This document shows, in pieces, positions 50,754 to 62,087 of a stretch of DNA of 64,000 bases. The notes below the pieces were generated by a model. That model searched no databases. It worked only from the letters and a program-made list of their open reading frames with translations, and was not told where the DNA came from. The stretch's first letter is position 1. Each line of letters begins with the position of its first letter. The stretch is taken from positions 124,001-188,000 of the forward strand of contig PUQB01000142.1 of assembly GCA_003024785.1 (NCBI GenBank), written 5' to 3'. Origin of the DNA: Selaginella tamariscina. Lineage: Eukaryota > Streptophyta > Lycopodiopsida > Selaginellales > Selaginellaceae. Made by a program: the position numbers and the translations under genes.

Positions 50754-52579
50754 ATGATTGCTTTGGTTGTGTGTACATTCGTGTGCGTTGTGGTAGCGTG
50801 GAAGTTGTTGTTAAGAGATTTCCTGTTCAAGGCATGGATTTTCGAATTCAAACTCCGGCAGCAGGGAATATCCGGGCCTCCCAGGTCCCTTATGTCTGGG
50901 AATATTGGGCACATGATGAAGATGCGGAATGAGTCAGAATCCCATCAAATCCCATGCATAACCCATGACATAGTGGAGTATGTTCATCCCCACTTTGTCC
51001 AGTGGGAAAAAATCTATGGTAACATACATACATGTGTTTGTATGCAAACACATACATATTCAAGTGGCTATAATGTGTGTGTGTGTGCGAGAGACCATCA
51101 ATAACTGATATATATGTTATTTATTTTACAGGATATCCTTTTAGAGTATGGTGGGGTTCAGAGCCTGGGATTTTTATCACAGATTTAGATGCGATTAAGG
51201 AGGTATTATATAACAGATCCGGCGTCTTCTGGAGTCCTAGTTGGCTACAGAGTTTACGAACGGATTTTCTTGGGAGAGGCCTGGTTGTTGTAAATGGTGA
51301 AGAATGGGCTCTTAGACGTCGTATAATGAATCCAGCTTTCCACCAGGACAAGATCAAGGTACATGTTTTTTAACACACGCACACACATACACACACGCAC
51401 GCACATTACAGGGGATGGTTGGAAGCATGGTGGAGTGTGTATCAGAAATGCTAGAGAAGTGGGATACTAAGATAGAGGCGGAGAGTGTGGAAGTCGAGGC
51501 TTGTGAGGAGCTTACCATCTTAACAGCGGATATAATATCCAAAACTGCATTTGGAAGCAGCTACCAAAAGGGCCAAAGAGTGTTTGAACTCTTACAGCAT
51601 TTGGAAAGCTTGTGTTGCAGAAACTCTCAAGTCCATGGATCCTAAGGTGCGTGCGTGTGCGTGCGTATGTGTGTGTTACATACTTAACACTTTCATTTCA
51701 CAAAGTTTACTAGTAAACCGCAAGATTAAGGAAGCACAAAGAGAGCTGGATTCAACACTGGAAGACATTATACAAGCAAGGATAGAACTGGCAGGAACTA
51801 CAAGGGATTACGGGAGAGATTTACTGGGTTTAATGCTTGATCAACTGGATAACCTCACTAAACAAGGTTTAAAAGAAGAATGCAAGACATTCTATGTAGC
51901 AGGGCATGAAACAACTGCAAAGCTGCTGACCTGGACCATGATGCTTCTCGGTACACATCAGTCCTGGCAAGAGCGTGCTCGTGCGGAGGCTATGGAGGTG
52001 TGCAAAGCAGGAGTACCTCATCCAGACTGTTTAAGCAAGCTGAAAGTAGTAAGTTATATATATAATAGAGAAAATTATCAAACTAGCCCTCTATATAAAA
52101 CTAGAGGATCAGTTTGATAATTTACATCAAAGTTACTTATATTATTAATTAATCTAGGTTGGGATGGTTATTAACGAGAGTTTAAGATTGTATCCATTAG
52201 CTACGTCTTCGGTTCGAACAGCGTATAAAACCGTCAAGGTTGGGAATATAACAATTCCAGAAGGGTGGGGTTATAATCCCCACCCTGCACATTCTCCACG
52301 ATCCCAAACTGTGGGGATCCGATGCAAATGAGTTCAACCCTCAACGTTTTGCAGAGGGAGTTACAAATGCATGTGGAGACCCTTTTGCCTTTATGCCCTT
52401 TTCACAAGGGCAAAGGGTGTGTATTGGACAGAGTTTTGCCCTTTACTGTCTAAGGTTGCACTTGCTATGATCTTGTGTAAGTTTAGCGGGAGTTATCTTC
52501 TAACTACAAGCATAGTCCTGTTAGCAGATTGGCTCTCACACCTAAGTATGGTTTACCTCTCATTATTAAGAGGTTATGA
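50754..52579 (+). pseudogene. CYP72-clan cytochrome P450, frame-disrupted
   Basis: Exons about 50754-51018, 51132-51358, 51412-51646, 51704-52048 and 52158-52579. An N-terminal membrane anchor is followed by WILFEFK-like and GPP motifs, LVVVNGEEWALRRRIMNPAFHQDK (helix C, typical of CYP72-clan), the I-helix oxygen motif AGHETTAKLLTW, the ExxR motif NESLRLYP and the haem loop PFSQGQRVCIG with the Cys ligand. CYP72-clan enzymes oxidise hormones and terpenoids in the ER; the substrate here is unknown. All catalytic motifs are present, yet the frame breaks near 51612, around 52264 (GGGG after IPEG) and near 52447 (after QSFAL). The IPGFRFLP-type segment expected after exon 3 is also missing. This is either a recent pseudogene or a gene with sequence errors. 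Confidence 0.8.
52073..52122. repeat. short hairpin in P450 intron 4
   Basis: aattatcaaact.g.cctct and its inverted copy flank a 10-base loop, with two mismatches in 20. It lies within the 109-bp intron. Confidence 0.75.
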
Positions 52580-52741
52580 TTGTCTTTGCTTTTTTATTAA
52601 AGAAGCTAATCATACTCATTATCTCTCTCTACACACGCGCACACGTGTGTAGTGTGTCTGAACGTCTCTCTGTATATGTGTGTCTGCATATACACACACA
52701 CACACTAATTTAGTGTATTATTTATATAATCACCTGAAGGT

Positions 52742-53305
52742 TTATGGCAAGCATGGTAATTCCACAGTCTCGAATGAAAAAATTCCCACATTTCCACCAT
52801 TAACTATTGCAAATTTTACCGGTACCTCAGATTCCCTTTCCAACTCTTTTACATCATGTCTAGTTGGTAATTTTCTGCATAATTATCAAACAATGCGTAT
52901 ATAATTTAATACTATATGAATATTGCAGTTTAATATTTACCTTGATACACATATACTGAACATTGGTGGTCCAGGGTTAGTCTTCTTAAATCTGCTATTT
53001 GGTGAATAAACATCAAATATAAGCCGGGAGTTTAATCCACCTTGGTGTGAAACCTCTGCTTTCTCACTCCATGAAACACCGTGCCTAGAAATTATATAAC
53101 CGAGAGTTTTCAAGTGAGAATATACCTGATAACAATCCAATGTGAAACCGTATCTTTCATCTGTTATGTACTGGAGCACTTCATGGAGTGTAAGTAGCTT
53201 TTCCTTGTTCCTCAATACAAGGTATCCGCGCTCCATTAGAAATCTGCTCGGACATATACATATATTGATATTGTATATACCAATATAACTAATACACACA
53301 CACAC

Positions 53306-53344
<39 letters not shown>

Positions 53345-53859
53345 CACACACACACACATTATAATTTCTTTTTACTTACGCTGTTTCTTCCAAATGGCAG
53401 AGTAATGACTTGCTTCTCGTAATGCCCGTGTTATTCCAAATTTTCCCCTTTCTGAGCGTGACCAGGGCAGTGCCAGTTTCTTCGTCCCAGTCAGCTTGTG
53501 ATGCATCTTTTCTGAAGAAAATATAAATAAAATTAAATAAACAAAGATATTTTATTAGAATAGCAGAAAAACTATGTAAAGTGTATCACCATATATGTGT
53601 GTGTGTGTTTGTATGTATGTATGTATACTGTCTGTGTTTTTGTTTCTCTGTTTAACACACACGCACGCACGCACTCGCGCGCACACACACACACGAAATT
53701 GAGTACCTAATGGAGACGATCGGTGTAGGAGTTTTATGTTGCAATTCATTGCTAATCTCTCCTGTTTAAGAATAAAACGAGATATTGAACTAACAATGAA
53801 TGGAGATTCTTACCTGGGCGCTCCCAAATGAAGGTCCTTAACCACGAAATGATGTTCAT
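52742..53859 (-). CDS. SEN54: tRNA-splicing endonuclease subunit SEN54
   Basis: Five exons on -, 53814-53859, 53707-53761, 53380-53511, 52941-53243 and 52742-52874, join in frame without a break to 222 residues. Landmarks are DWDEETGTALVTLRKGKIWN and LEETAFLMERGYLVL (N-terminal Sen54 domain), then YQVYSHLKTLGYIISRHGVSW and a C-terminal GNVGIFSFETVELPCLP, the usual Sen54 ending. SEN54 is a structural subunit of the SEN2/SEN34/SEN15/SEN54 complex that cuts introns from pre-tRNAs. The ATG start (MNIISWLRTFIWERP) is preceded by an alternative open frame in the same exon, so a slightly longer N-terminus is possible. The protein is short for the family but complete in its two core regions. Confidence 0.9.
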
Positions 53860-54627
53860 CACTGAAGCCCTAATCCTAATTTAAATTTACATTCTACAAT
53901 ATCGTCCATATTAATATAGTAAATTTCACATTTAAGAATAAAAACAAAAATTATTATATTATAAAATTATTAAAACTACACATAAATGTGATATAACATT
54001 TACATCACATCTTATTTTAAGTCTTAAATTATTATGAAATAAATATGATTACTTACATAGTTCCTCAAATATATCAAATAAATTATATGGAACCATGGTA
54101 TATATATAAATCATATAAATATAAATAATTATAAACCATTTATGGTAATAAATCAATATGTGCGACGTGCGTTTGCATGTGTGTGTGAGAGAGAGAGAGA
54201 ATTAGCCCAATATAACTAATATAAGTATAAGTAAAACATTAATGTTAAATATAAATTCTCAAGTTATCATGAAACTAAAGAGGTTTATTACACAAACCAT
54301 TTTTTTAATGAGATCAAAGATTATAGATACATAAATAGGCAGTGTTTTCCCCTTAATAATGTATATGTGTGGAAGCATATATTTAACAGCATACAATATA
54401 GAATGCTAGAGAGAGATACTGTCTTTACTAACAAGTTGTTTATCGGACTTCATGAAAATCAATTATTCGCTAAATATAAACTAATCAAAACGGTGAAAAA
54501 CTAAATTAAAGATTAATATATACATAGACACACACATACATATGCATGTATAAATTCGTTTCCACTATAAAAGCATCTAAATTGATAAGGCTAAGTGTAT
54601 ATTTACCTTGGAATACTAACATAAGTA
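53860..54627. other. SEN54-TRAIP intergenic
   Basis: AT-rich, with an AGCCCTAATCCTAA telo-box-like stretch at about 53866-53879 directly upstream of SEN54 and a GA run at about 54187-54200. Confidence 0.5.
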
Positions 54628-56815
54628 CTAGGTTTCTCTTACCTCAGCACGTCCAAAAAATTGATCAATATGCATTGCCCCACTCTTGCTTCCCTTGGGT
54701 AAAGTAGGCTTGCACCTCTTAACTTGTCTGACTGTGCTTGTTCTAATCCCCTGCTTAAAACATACATTAACCCAAGCAACCACACAAATGTACACGAACC
54801 ACACTTCTAAATATACAACTCTCTCTCTCTCTCTCTGCGTGCGTTCGTGCGTGTGTGTGTGACTAGCATGGGCCTGATACCAAGCTAGTCAATAGTTAAT
54901 AAAATACACTGCATATATCAATAAAAATATAAATTATATATACTCTATCTACATATTTCAGAATCATGTTTATCAATGAAATTTTATTTAAAGAGGGGCA
55001 TATTCATATTCTTGTGGAATAGCTGAACAGAAGCGTAATTACACTACGTGTAATATACAGCTTATATTATATGTTGCATACATAAGATATACTTACCAAA
55101 TGTTGTGCAGGTTTCAAAACAGTAACTTTACCACCACGACCATCGGCACCTGTTAATATAAAGCTCCCTTTCTCTGTGGACGAAGTAACGTGTTGAAAGC
55201 CTCCATATACTCTTTTCTATCCACTTGAGCACTTGGATTCACGGTATCAACAGATGTTGAGGAGAAATCACCTGAACATGCAATTAAAAGTTGTCTTGTG
55301 TGTGTGTGTTCCTCTGTAATACATACATACATACACACATATACAGTGTAATATATGATGTTTGTAGAACCTGGAGAATTTGATGGAACTTCTCGTCTTA
55401 TAGGAATTTGTAACAAGCTCGTGGATATTGCATTTTCACTTTGTTGTAAACCATGTTCCTCTAGCCGAAGATCTGCAATGTGTATGTCAATCTTCGTTGC
55501 TAATGATATATCGTATTACACACACACACACAAACTTAATTAAGTGCATTACCGATATGAACTTTGGTGGATTCGGAACTTGGAACAGCCTCAGGAGCTG
55601 TAAGGTCGATTTCCTCTGTATCTCCACTGTTTAATGTAAGTAAAATGTTTGCCCTATAATACTTTACAGGCTCTTTTTGAGATACTAAATATTGTATAGT
55701 ATAAATATATTATACTAACAACACTACATTATATATACATACAACATATCTATATATATTTACTAACAACACGTACCTTCGTAGACTTTTGAAGTTTCGG
55801 ATTTGCTATTTCGTTGCTTCAATGCTCGAAGTTCTCTGTTTTCTTTCTCCTCAAGAATCCTTTCTAGCTCTTGTACCCGCATCTGGTTAATTGCTTAAAT
55901 GTTTAACATTTCAAATATACTAAAGACAAACACACACACACACATACACATGTGTGTGTGGTGTATGCATGCATAGCACTCATTACCTTCAATCTTTTCG
56001 ATTGCTCTTTCGCCTTATCAGCCTTTTGAAGGGCAGCTTTCTCATTCATTCCTAGCGAGCCGTATTTAGTCACCAAGTCACTGTAGCTCCTATTGTACAC
56101 ATTACAAATGGTTTTGAGTAATAAGATAGTAAGAATAAATAATAATGAAGTTAATTAATATCTAATATTATATAAATATGGAAAGTCACAATAATATTGA
56201 TATAAAATGGCAAAGGTACAATATAGTCGTAGCATTCGACACACACGGATAATCATAGACTTACTTGTTACGGATGACGAGTGATCTAGTTAATGTGTCG
56301 ATTATGTCATCCTTATTCCTTCCTTGGCCAACAGTTGCCAGTCGCAAAATCTCTTCCTCATCCAAAGAAAAATTTGCTACTCTGTAGTTATATAGTTATA
56401 TATCATTTAATATATGTAGGTTCAGAATATATATGTGTATTTGCATATACATGCCACTTACAGTTTCATGGAAGCAAGCTCCTTTGCTAGAGAGGTATTC
56501 TTTTCAAACAACTTGGCACGCTCCTCCAAACATTTATTTAGATCCTATTGAAGCAAATTTTGAACGATATTAATACTATATATGAATACTCCACTTCTCT
56601 CTAACACCACATATGTGCGTGTGTGTGTCTGACCTTCTGAGTTCTAAAATGTGCTTCTTTGTAATGGTCACGCTCAGCAACAGCATCACATCGTGCAGAT
56701 TGTGCTTTCTCAAGACGCACTTTATAGTTAGAGAGCTGTAGTAATAAAATAAAATACTCATCACTGTCATTTTATCATAATCTTCACATTACAAATATTC
56801 ATTTTATAACACTCA

Positions 56816-56872
<57 letters not shown>

Positions 56873-57263
56873 TAAACTACTGTATACGAACTTTTCTTAC
56901 TCACCTCTTGATCTAGATCCTTCAACATTACTTTGTTTAAATCTAGCCCCCGATTGGCAATTGAGATTTGTGCTTCCAGCTTTTGCACTTTGACTTCAAG
57001 CATCTGCAATACTAATGTGTTTAAATTTGAATAAATGTTTCTATAAAGCGCTATGCATACATACATAATATTTCGTAAAACTTATCATTATTAATTTACC
57101 TCTTGATTCTCACATGATGCGGGTTGGGTTTGTTGCGTGAGATCCCCAGATGCATTGAAGAACAAACGGTGAACATCGGTTCTGGTACAAACGTGCTTGC
57201 AAACTGGGCATGACGGCTTTCTATGGCAGTATTCAAGCCACTGCTGGAAACTTCAAACAGCAT

Positions 57264-57346
<83 letters not shown>

Positions 57347-57513
57347 AAGGGGAATTAACAGCTTGATTATTGATCGATAAGTGGGGATTAAAGGAAAATG
57401 TAAGGATCTTACCAAAGCTCATGGAAGACATGGCCGCAAGCGGTGACAGCTTGGAGATGTTCCGATGCGGGCTTGAGATCTTCGTAGCAAACGGCGCATA
57501 CCACGCCGCTCAT
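54628..57513 (-). CDS. TRAIP: RING-type E3 ubiquitin ligase, TRAIP homologue
   Basis: Twelve exons on -, about 57413-57513, 57099-57250, 56905-57003, 56634-56735, 56462-56544, 56265-56381, 55987-56089, 55777-55882, 55553-55626, 55371-55472, 55097-55270 and 54628-54750. The N-terminal RING reads CAVCYEDL, ACGHVFHELCFQQWL and CPVCK. It is followed by about 230 residues of coiled coil (LEAQISIANRGLDLNKVMLKD, EKAALQKADKAKEQSKRLK), an acidic linker and a conserved GADGRGGKVTVL block near the C-terminus, the architecture of TRAIP. TRAIP ubiquitylates the CMG helicase at stalled or converging forks and guards genome stability. Exon 55097-55270 needs one extra A (AAA at about 55169) to read FILTGADGRGGK in frame, and exon 55553-55626 is also a base short. 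The tail IDQFFGRA resembles a PCNA-interaction motif. Confidence 0.88.
57298..57340. repeat. (AT)n(AG)n compound microsatellite
   Basis: About 22 AG units directly after a (TA)n run, in the first TRAIP intron. Confidence 0.9.
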
Positions 57514-57865
57514 CCCTGTCTGCCCTAAAACACTTCCCGCCCTTCACTTTTGAACATACATATTTAGGGCTTTACAAAAGCCCTAATGGTAACATTCATA
57601 TATACAAATAAGAATTTACATTTGACCATGAATTCATTATTAACATATATATAATTTCTTTAACAATATGGTTTTGAATAATATTTAATTTAATTTAATT
57701 AATATAAGCATATTTTTATAACTATTGTTAAACATTGGACAATTATCAATTAGTTTAAAATCCATAATAATGCACATATATAGTTCGCACTTTAATTATG
57801 AAAAAAAAGTATTTGCAATAATAAAATTTAGTAAAATGTAAATAAACTTACTTTGGTACAAAAAT
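57514..57865. other. TRAIP upstream region
   Basis: About 350 bases between the DGS1 stop and the TRAIP start. Two telo-box-like motifs in opposite orientation (TTTAGGGC at about 57571 and GCCCTAA at about 57588) lie 50-80 bases upstream of the TRAIP ATG. The rest is AT-rich. Confidence 0.5.
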
Positions 57866-60800
57866 TTACTTCAAGGTGGGAACAGGAGCAAGACACTCAT
57901 ATAATCGTCCCATACGAGCAGTAATCAAAAGCTTGTCACTTGTTTCAATACTTGGTTTCGCCAGATCTAATATATCCTCACGCAAACTATATCAAAAAAG
58001 AATAATAATTAAATAAAATATATAAAATATTATTTAACATTAACAGATATTGTTAAATATATTCTAATATATACATCTTGTAGAAGACATGTATATCATC
58101 TCTAGTGTATATATGAAATACATTCGCAGAATACGTTACTCAAGATCAGATTAATAACATATACCTTAGGAAATGTGTGTGTGTGTGTGTGTGTTTGTGT
58201 GGAGAGAGAGAGAGAGAGACAGACAGAGAGAGAGAGAGAGACCTGAACCACTCGGCTTTGCCAATTCTGTTATTGGAAAGAGCTCGATAAAGCCGATCAA
58301 GGGAATATAGCACCATTCCATATTGCCAAAGCGCTTTTCTTTCCTGAACATTTAACAGTTTAAGAATGTATGTATATGTGTAGTGCAGAGTATATATGTA
58401 CACAATCATTTATTGAATACTTCAAACTATATGTACGTATTACCTGGCCGTTGTTGTAATAAAATTGACAGTGCATAACCGCTCTCTCAGCTTCAGCTAC
58501 AAGCATTCTCCTCCGCATTTGAGCCGCACGCCCTCTGCCTTCTATAGTTTTTCCCTGAAACATAACATATATACTTGTTAAATATACATTATGCATATAA
58601 TAACTTAATAACATAGCCATATAATTATTTACATAAGTGGATAATACCTTGGAAAGTGATATACGAAGTAGATATGCCAGAAAAACTGCAAAAAAGAATG
58701 CAGGCAGTGCTGCTAAAACTGCGAAGTTAATCTCGTTAGCCCGTAGTATCTGATTCAATTCTAGCATTGCCCTGGTAAAGAGAAAAGCTCAGTCCATATT
58801 CAAGTTGTAATTAATGAGTTAATATTAAACTATAAAGTTTCAATTAGAAGTAACTAAAAGTTACTTTAGTACATAAATGAAATCTGTCATATGTTTTTAA
58901 AACTTACGTTTCAATATCGAGCTTTAACTTCTGCACCTGGATAAGCAAGGCTCTGGCCAACTCCCCATTGAAAAGGTTCGTGATTGGATGTGTAAGCTCT
59001 TTCTCGTACCTAAACACAGTCTTTAGTCAAAACTGTATGTGCTTGTGTGTGTATGTGTGTGTTACTATATATAACACATTATATACAACATGATTAGAGT
59101 TAGTATTCAATTACTAAGTTAATGAATGCATACTGATGATATTACCTGTTCATCAGTATCTCAAGTAGTTGGTTGTCCGTAGCATGTGGAGGAAGACCAG
59201 TAGTCTGCTCCGCAAAAGTTTTAAGCATTCTAAGAACAAGAATAAGTCACAGAGACCGTATAGACGTGTATAGATACATAACAGATACAGGTATACATAC
59301 ATATGTATACACACATACAGTAGAAGATACGTGCCAAAATCATCTGTCTTTGTAATATATATAAATATGGAAGATAAAATTTCTTATATTAGGTTAAATA
59401 GGGAAACAGTTAATAAGCTATTAGAAATTACATAATATTAAACAACATATATAAATATAATTACACTCGTATATATTCATAAATACAAGCATCACACTCG
59501 TATCAAATGTATGCGTATATAGAGGATTCAAGACATATATGTGTGTGAAGAACACATAAGACTCGTACGGTAGTAAAATATATCCCCCGCCCCCTCCCTC
59601 CCCCTCTCTCTCTCTCACACACACACCACACACACAAACCTGTTCAGCGATTCTGAGGTTAGTTTCACATCTCCTAGTGCTTCTGCACCTTGATGACGCT
59701 TTCTGAATGTCTCAAACAGATCATTTTTAATCGATAATATCTGAAATAAATAGAAAGAATAACCTAATGAATCAACACACACAACATCACGCATTTATTA
59801 CCGGTTCCTGAACATGTTCCTCGTAAAATCCTTTGACAGCTTCTGCTCCTTGACGCATCCAATTCTCAAGATCGTCACTGCCTGCTAAACGGCTGTGCTT
59901 GAACACCCAACCACTTAACAAAGCGATCGCCGCTGCACTCACTGTGTATCGAAACCAAAGCCTCGTTATTTTATTTGGTCTCTCATAAGTGGGCATCTAC
60001 AAATGTTTAGTTAGTGTTAAACACCCAAAACATGCATACACATACATATTATCACAAATATCATACATGTAAATATTAACAGGTTATAGTTTATACTCAC
60101 CAGAGCTTGCATGGACGCCTTGATGCTTCTGAGATCAATATAGAGGTAATTAGTGACCGTCTCTAGTTCCTCATCACTCCATTCAGACTTTGATATAAGT
60201 TCTTCGGGAAGAACACATATACGCAGATGTGCTTGAGTTTTTAATGAATCTTGATCATAGTAGTAGCCACTCTAACATAAAACCGCATAGTTGGCACAGA
60301 ATCGGATAATTAGTTAACGAGTATATAGACTTAGAAATTTAATAGAAATAGATACCGGAGGAACGTCATAAGATTTCTCTAGGTTAGCCATTGCTTTGTA
60401 CACATTTTTTAAAGCCGCAGTTAACGCACGTCGACTCTGATCCGCCTTCCCAAGTATATCTACTTGTTGGTATATCTGAAAAAGAAATATATACATACAC
60501 ATTTGAACACGGTGCGTGTGTTTGAGTATGTATTATAAATCTGTATACCATGTGTGTCATTTACCTACAATTTCTGCATATATCTGTTATCTACACACAC
60601 ACACACACACAACACCTGAGCTAGGAGGACAGCAAACTCCTGTTGAACCTTCATAAGAAGTGTAACTCTTTCAGTAATACGGCAAGAGGCGTCATATGCC
60701 AGCTTCTGTGTGGGAGAACCTTCAAATGTCCATGCTTGCAACATACATGTTATGCCCTCTACAAAAGCTCGTGGTCCTCTTTCCATAACCATAAACCGAA

Positions 60801-61346
60801 CTCTCATCAAATCCGTTCCCTGTAATAGCATTTGTTTTCTAGTTTATTAGTTTTTTTTATATATTCTGGTGCGTTTTATGTGTGGAAAAATAGTACAAAC
60901 AGATATGTATGTATACCTGTAGACGGACACGCCAGAAATGCAAATTCCTCTGAATGTTATGTAGCAAAAGTAGGAGCTCCAAGGAAAGATCCCGAAAAGC
61001 CTCCATCACTGCATCAATAATCTCCATCCGCTCCCTGCAGTATATGTGTGTGTGTGTGAGAGAGAGAGAGAAAGAGATGAAACACATTACAGTTCTTATT
61101 CAAATGCCGGCATATATTCGGTTAACAAGCACACACACGCACACGCACACGAGCTTACTGCGTGGGCGGAGGCCACGAAGAGGGTAAAATCAAGGGCAGT
61201 CCATCACGCTCCTTTTTCTTCCTTGGGCTCGATTTATGCGCCGTACCTGACTGAATCATCATCCTGCTCCTCGCCATCGCACTGTCTACATTGCTCTTGA
61301 TCCATCGCAGCGCCTCCGCCACATTCTCCCGTGAAGCCGCACCCAT
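57866..61346 (-). CDS. DGS1: DGS1/NCA2-family mitochondrial membrane protein
   Basis: Thirteen exons on -, about 61159-61346, 60917-61034, 60616-60819, 60356-60475, 60101-60271, 59802-59996, 59640-59740, 59146-59229, 58908-59009, 58648-58771, 58444-58554, 58243-58343 and 57866-57986, total 1,740 bases and give 579 residues without a frame break. The N-terminal half is helical (DAVMEAFRDLSLELLLLLHNIQ). Membrane segments lie at YTVSAAAIALLSGWVF and NFAVLAALPAFFFAVFLAYLL. The C-terminal NCA2 domain has RRRMLVAEAERAVMHC and MVLYSLDRLYRAL. The yeast relative NCA2 affects ATPase subunit expression. Arabidopsis DGS1 was found as a suppressor of the galactolipid mutant dgd1 and sits in mitochondrial membranes. 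The ATG context is ccATGGG-like on its strand. It is head-to-head with the PPR gene. Confidence 0.93.
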
Positions 61347-61402
61347 TCCTCACGAAGAACCCTAAACCCTGTGTTAGGGTTGATTCTGTACATGGGCATT
61401 TG
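61347..61402. promoter_or_regulatory. 56-bp divergent start-to-start region with inverted telo-boxes
   Basis: Between the DGS1 ATG (61346, -) and the first PPR ATG (61403, +) lie AACCCTAAACCCT (61358-61370) and TTAGGGTT (61374-61381), three bases apart in opposite orientation. Telo-boxes (AAACCCTA) are common in plant promoters of translation and cell-cycle genes. Both 5' UTRs must be very short, or transcription must start inside the partner gene. The PPR frame is also open upstream to 61331, but without an ATG. Confidence 0.6.
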
Positions 61403-62054
61403 ATGCCCAACAACAGAACTGTACATGATCGAGCATTCCTCGCATCGCTCATCAAGAAATACACTGCAAGCAGATCTCTCGAAGATGGTAAAGCCCTACA
61501 CTTACACATATCCAGAACGCGCCTCGATCAAGACACATACATCGGAAACCTCTTGGTACACATGTACACCAAGTGCGACAGCATTGAACACGCTCAGCTC
61601 GTTTTTGATAGCATACACCACAAGAATGTTTTCTCATGGAATGCCATTCTTTTTGCATATGCCCACAAAGGGGAAACCGGGTTTGCCAGAAGGTTGCTTG
61701 ATAGAATGCCGGAGCAAGACGTTTACTCATGTACAATACTTGTCACTGCACTTGCCGAGCAGGGACACATCGACGCAGCTAAAGAAATTCTTTACCAGAT
61801 GCCTGAGACGAATGCGGTTGCCTGGACCGCTGTTTTCACCGCATATGCCCGGTCTGGGCATATCCAACAAGCGGAGAACTTATTTGACAGAATGCCTCAG
61901 AGAGACATCACTTCTTTCAACTCGATGATGGTTGCATATGCCCGGGAACTTGATAAGGCCTTGTCCGTGTTCGATCGAATGCCTCAGTGGGATATCGTCT
62001 CCTGGAACACAGTCATCTCGGCATTTGCAGAGAATAACCATGTTAAGGTGGGTA

Positions 62055-62087
<33 letters not shown>

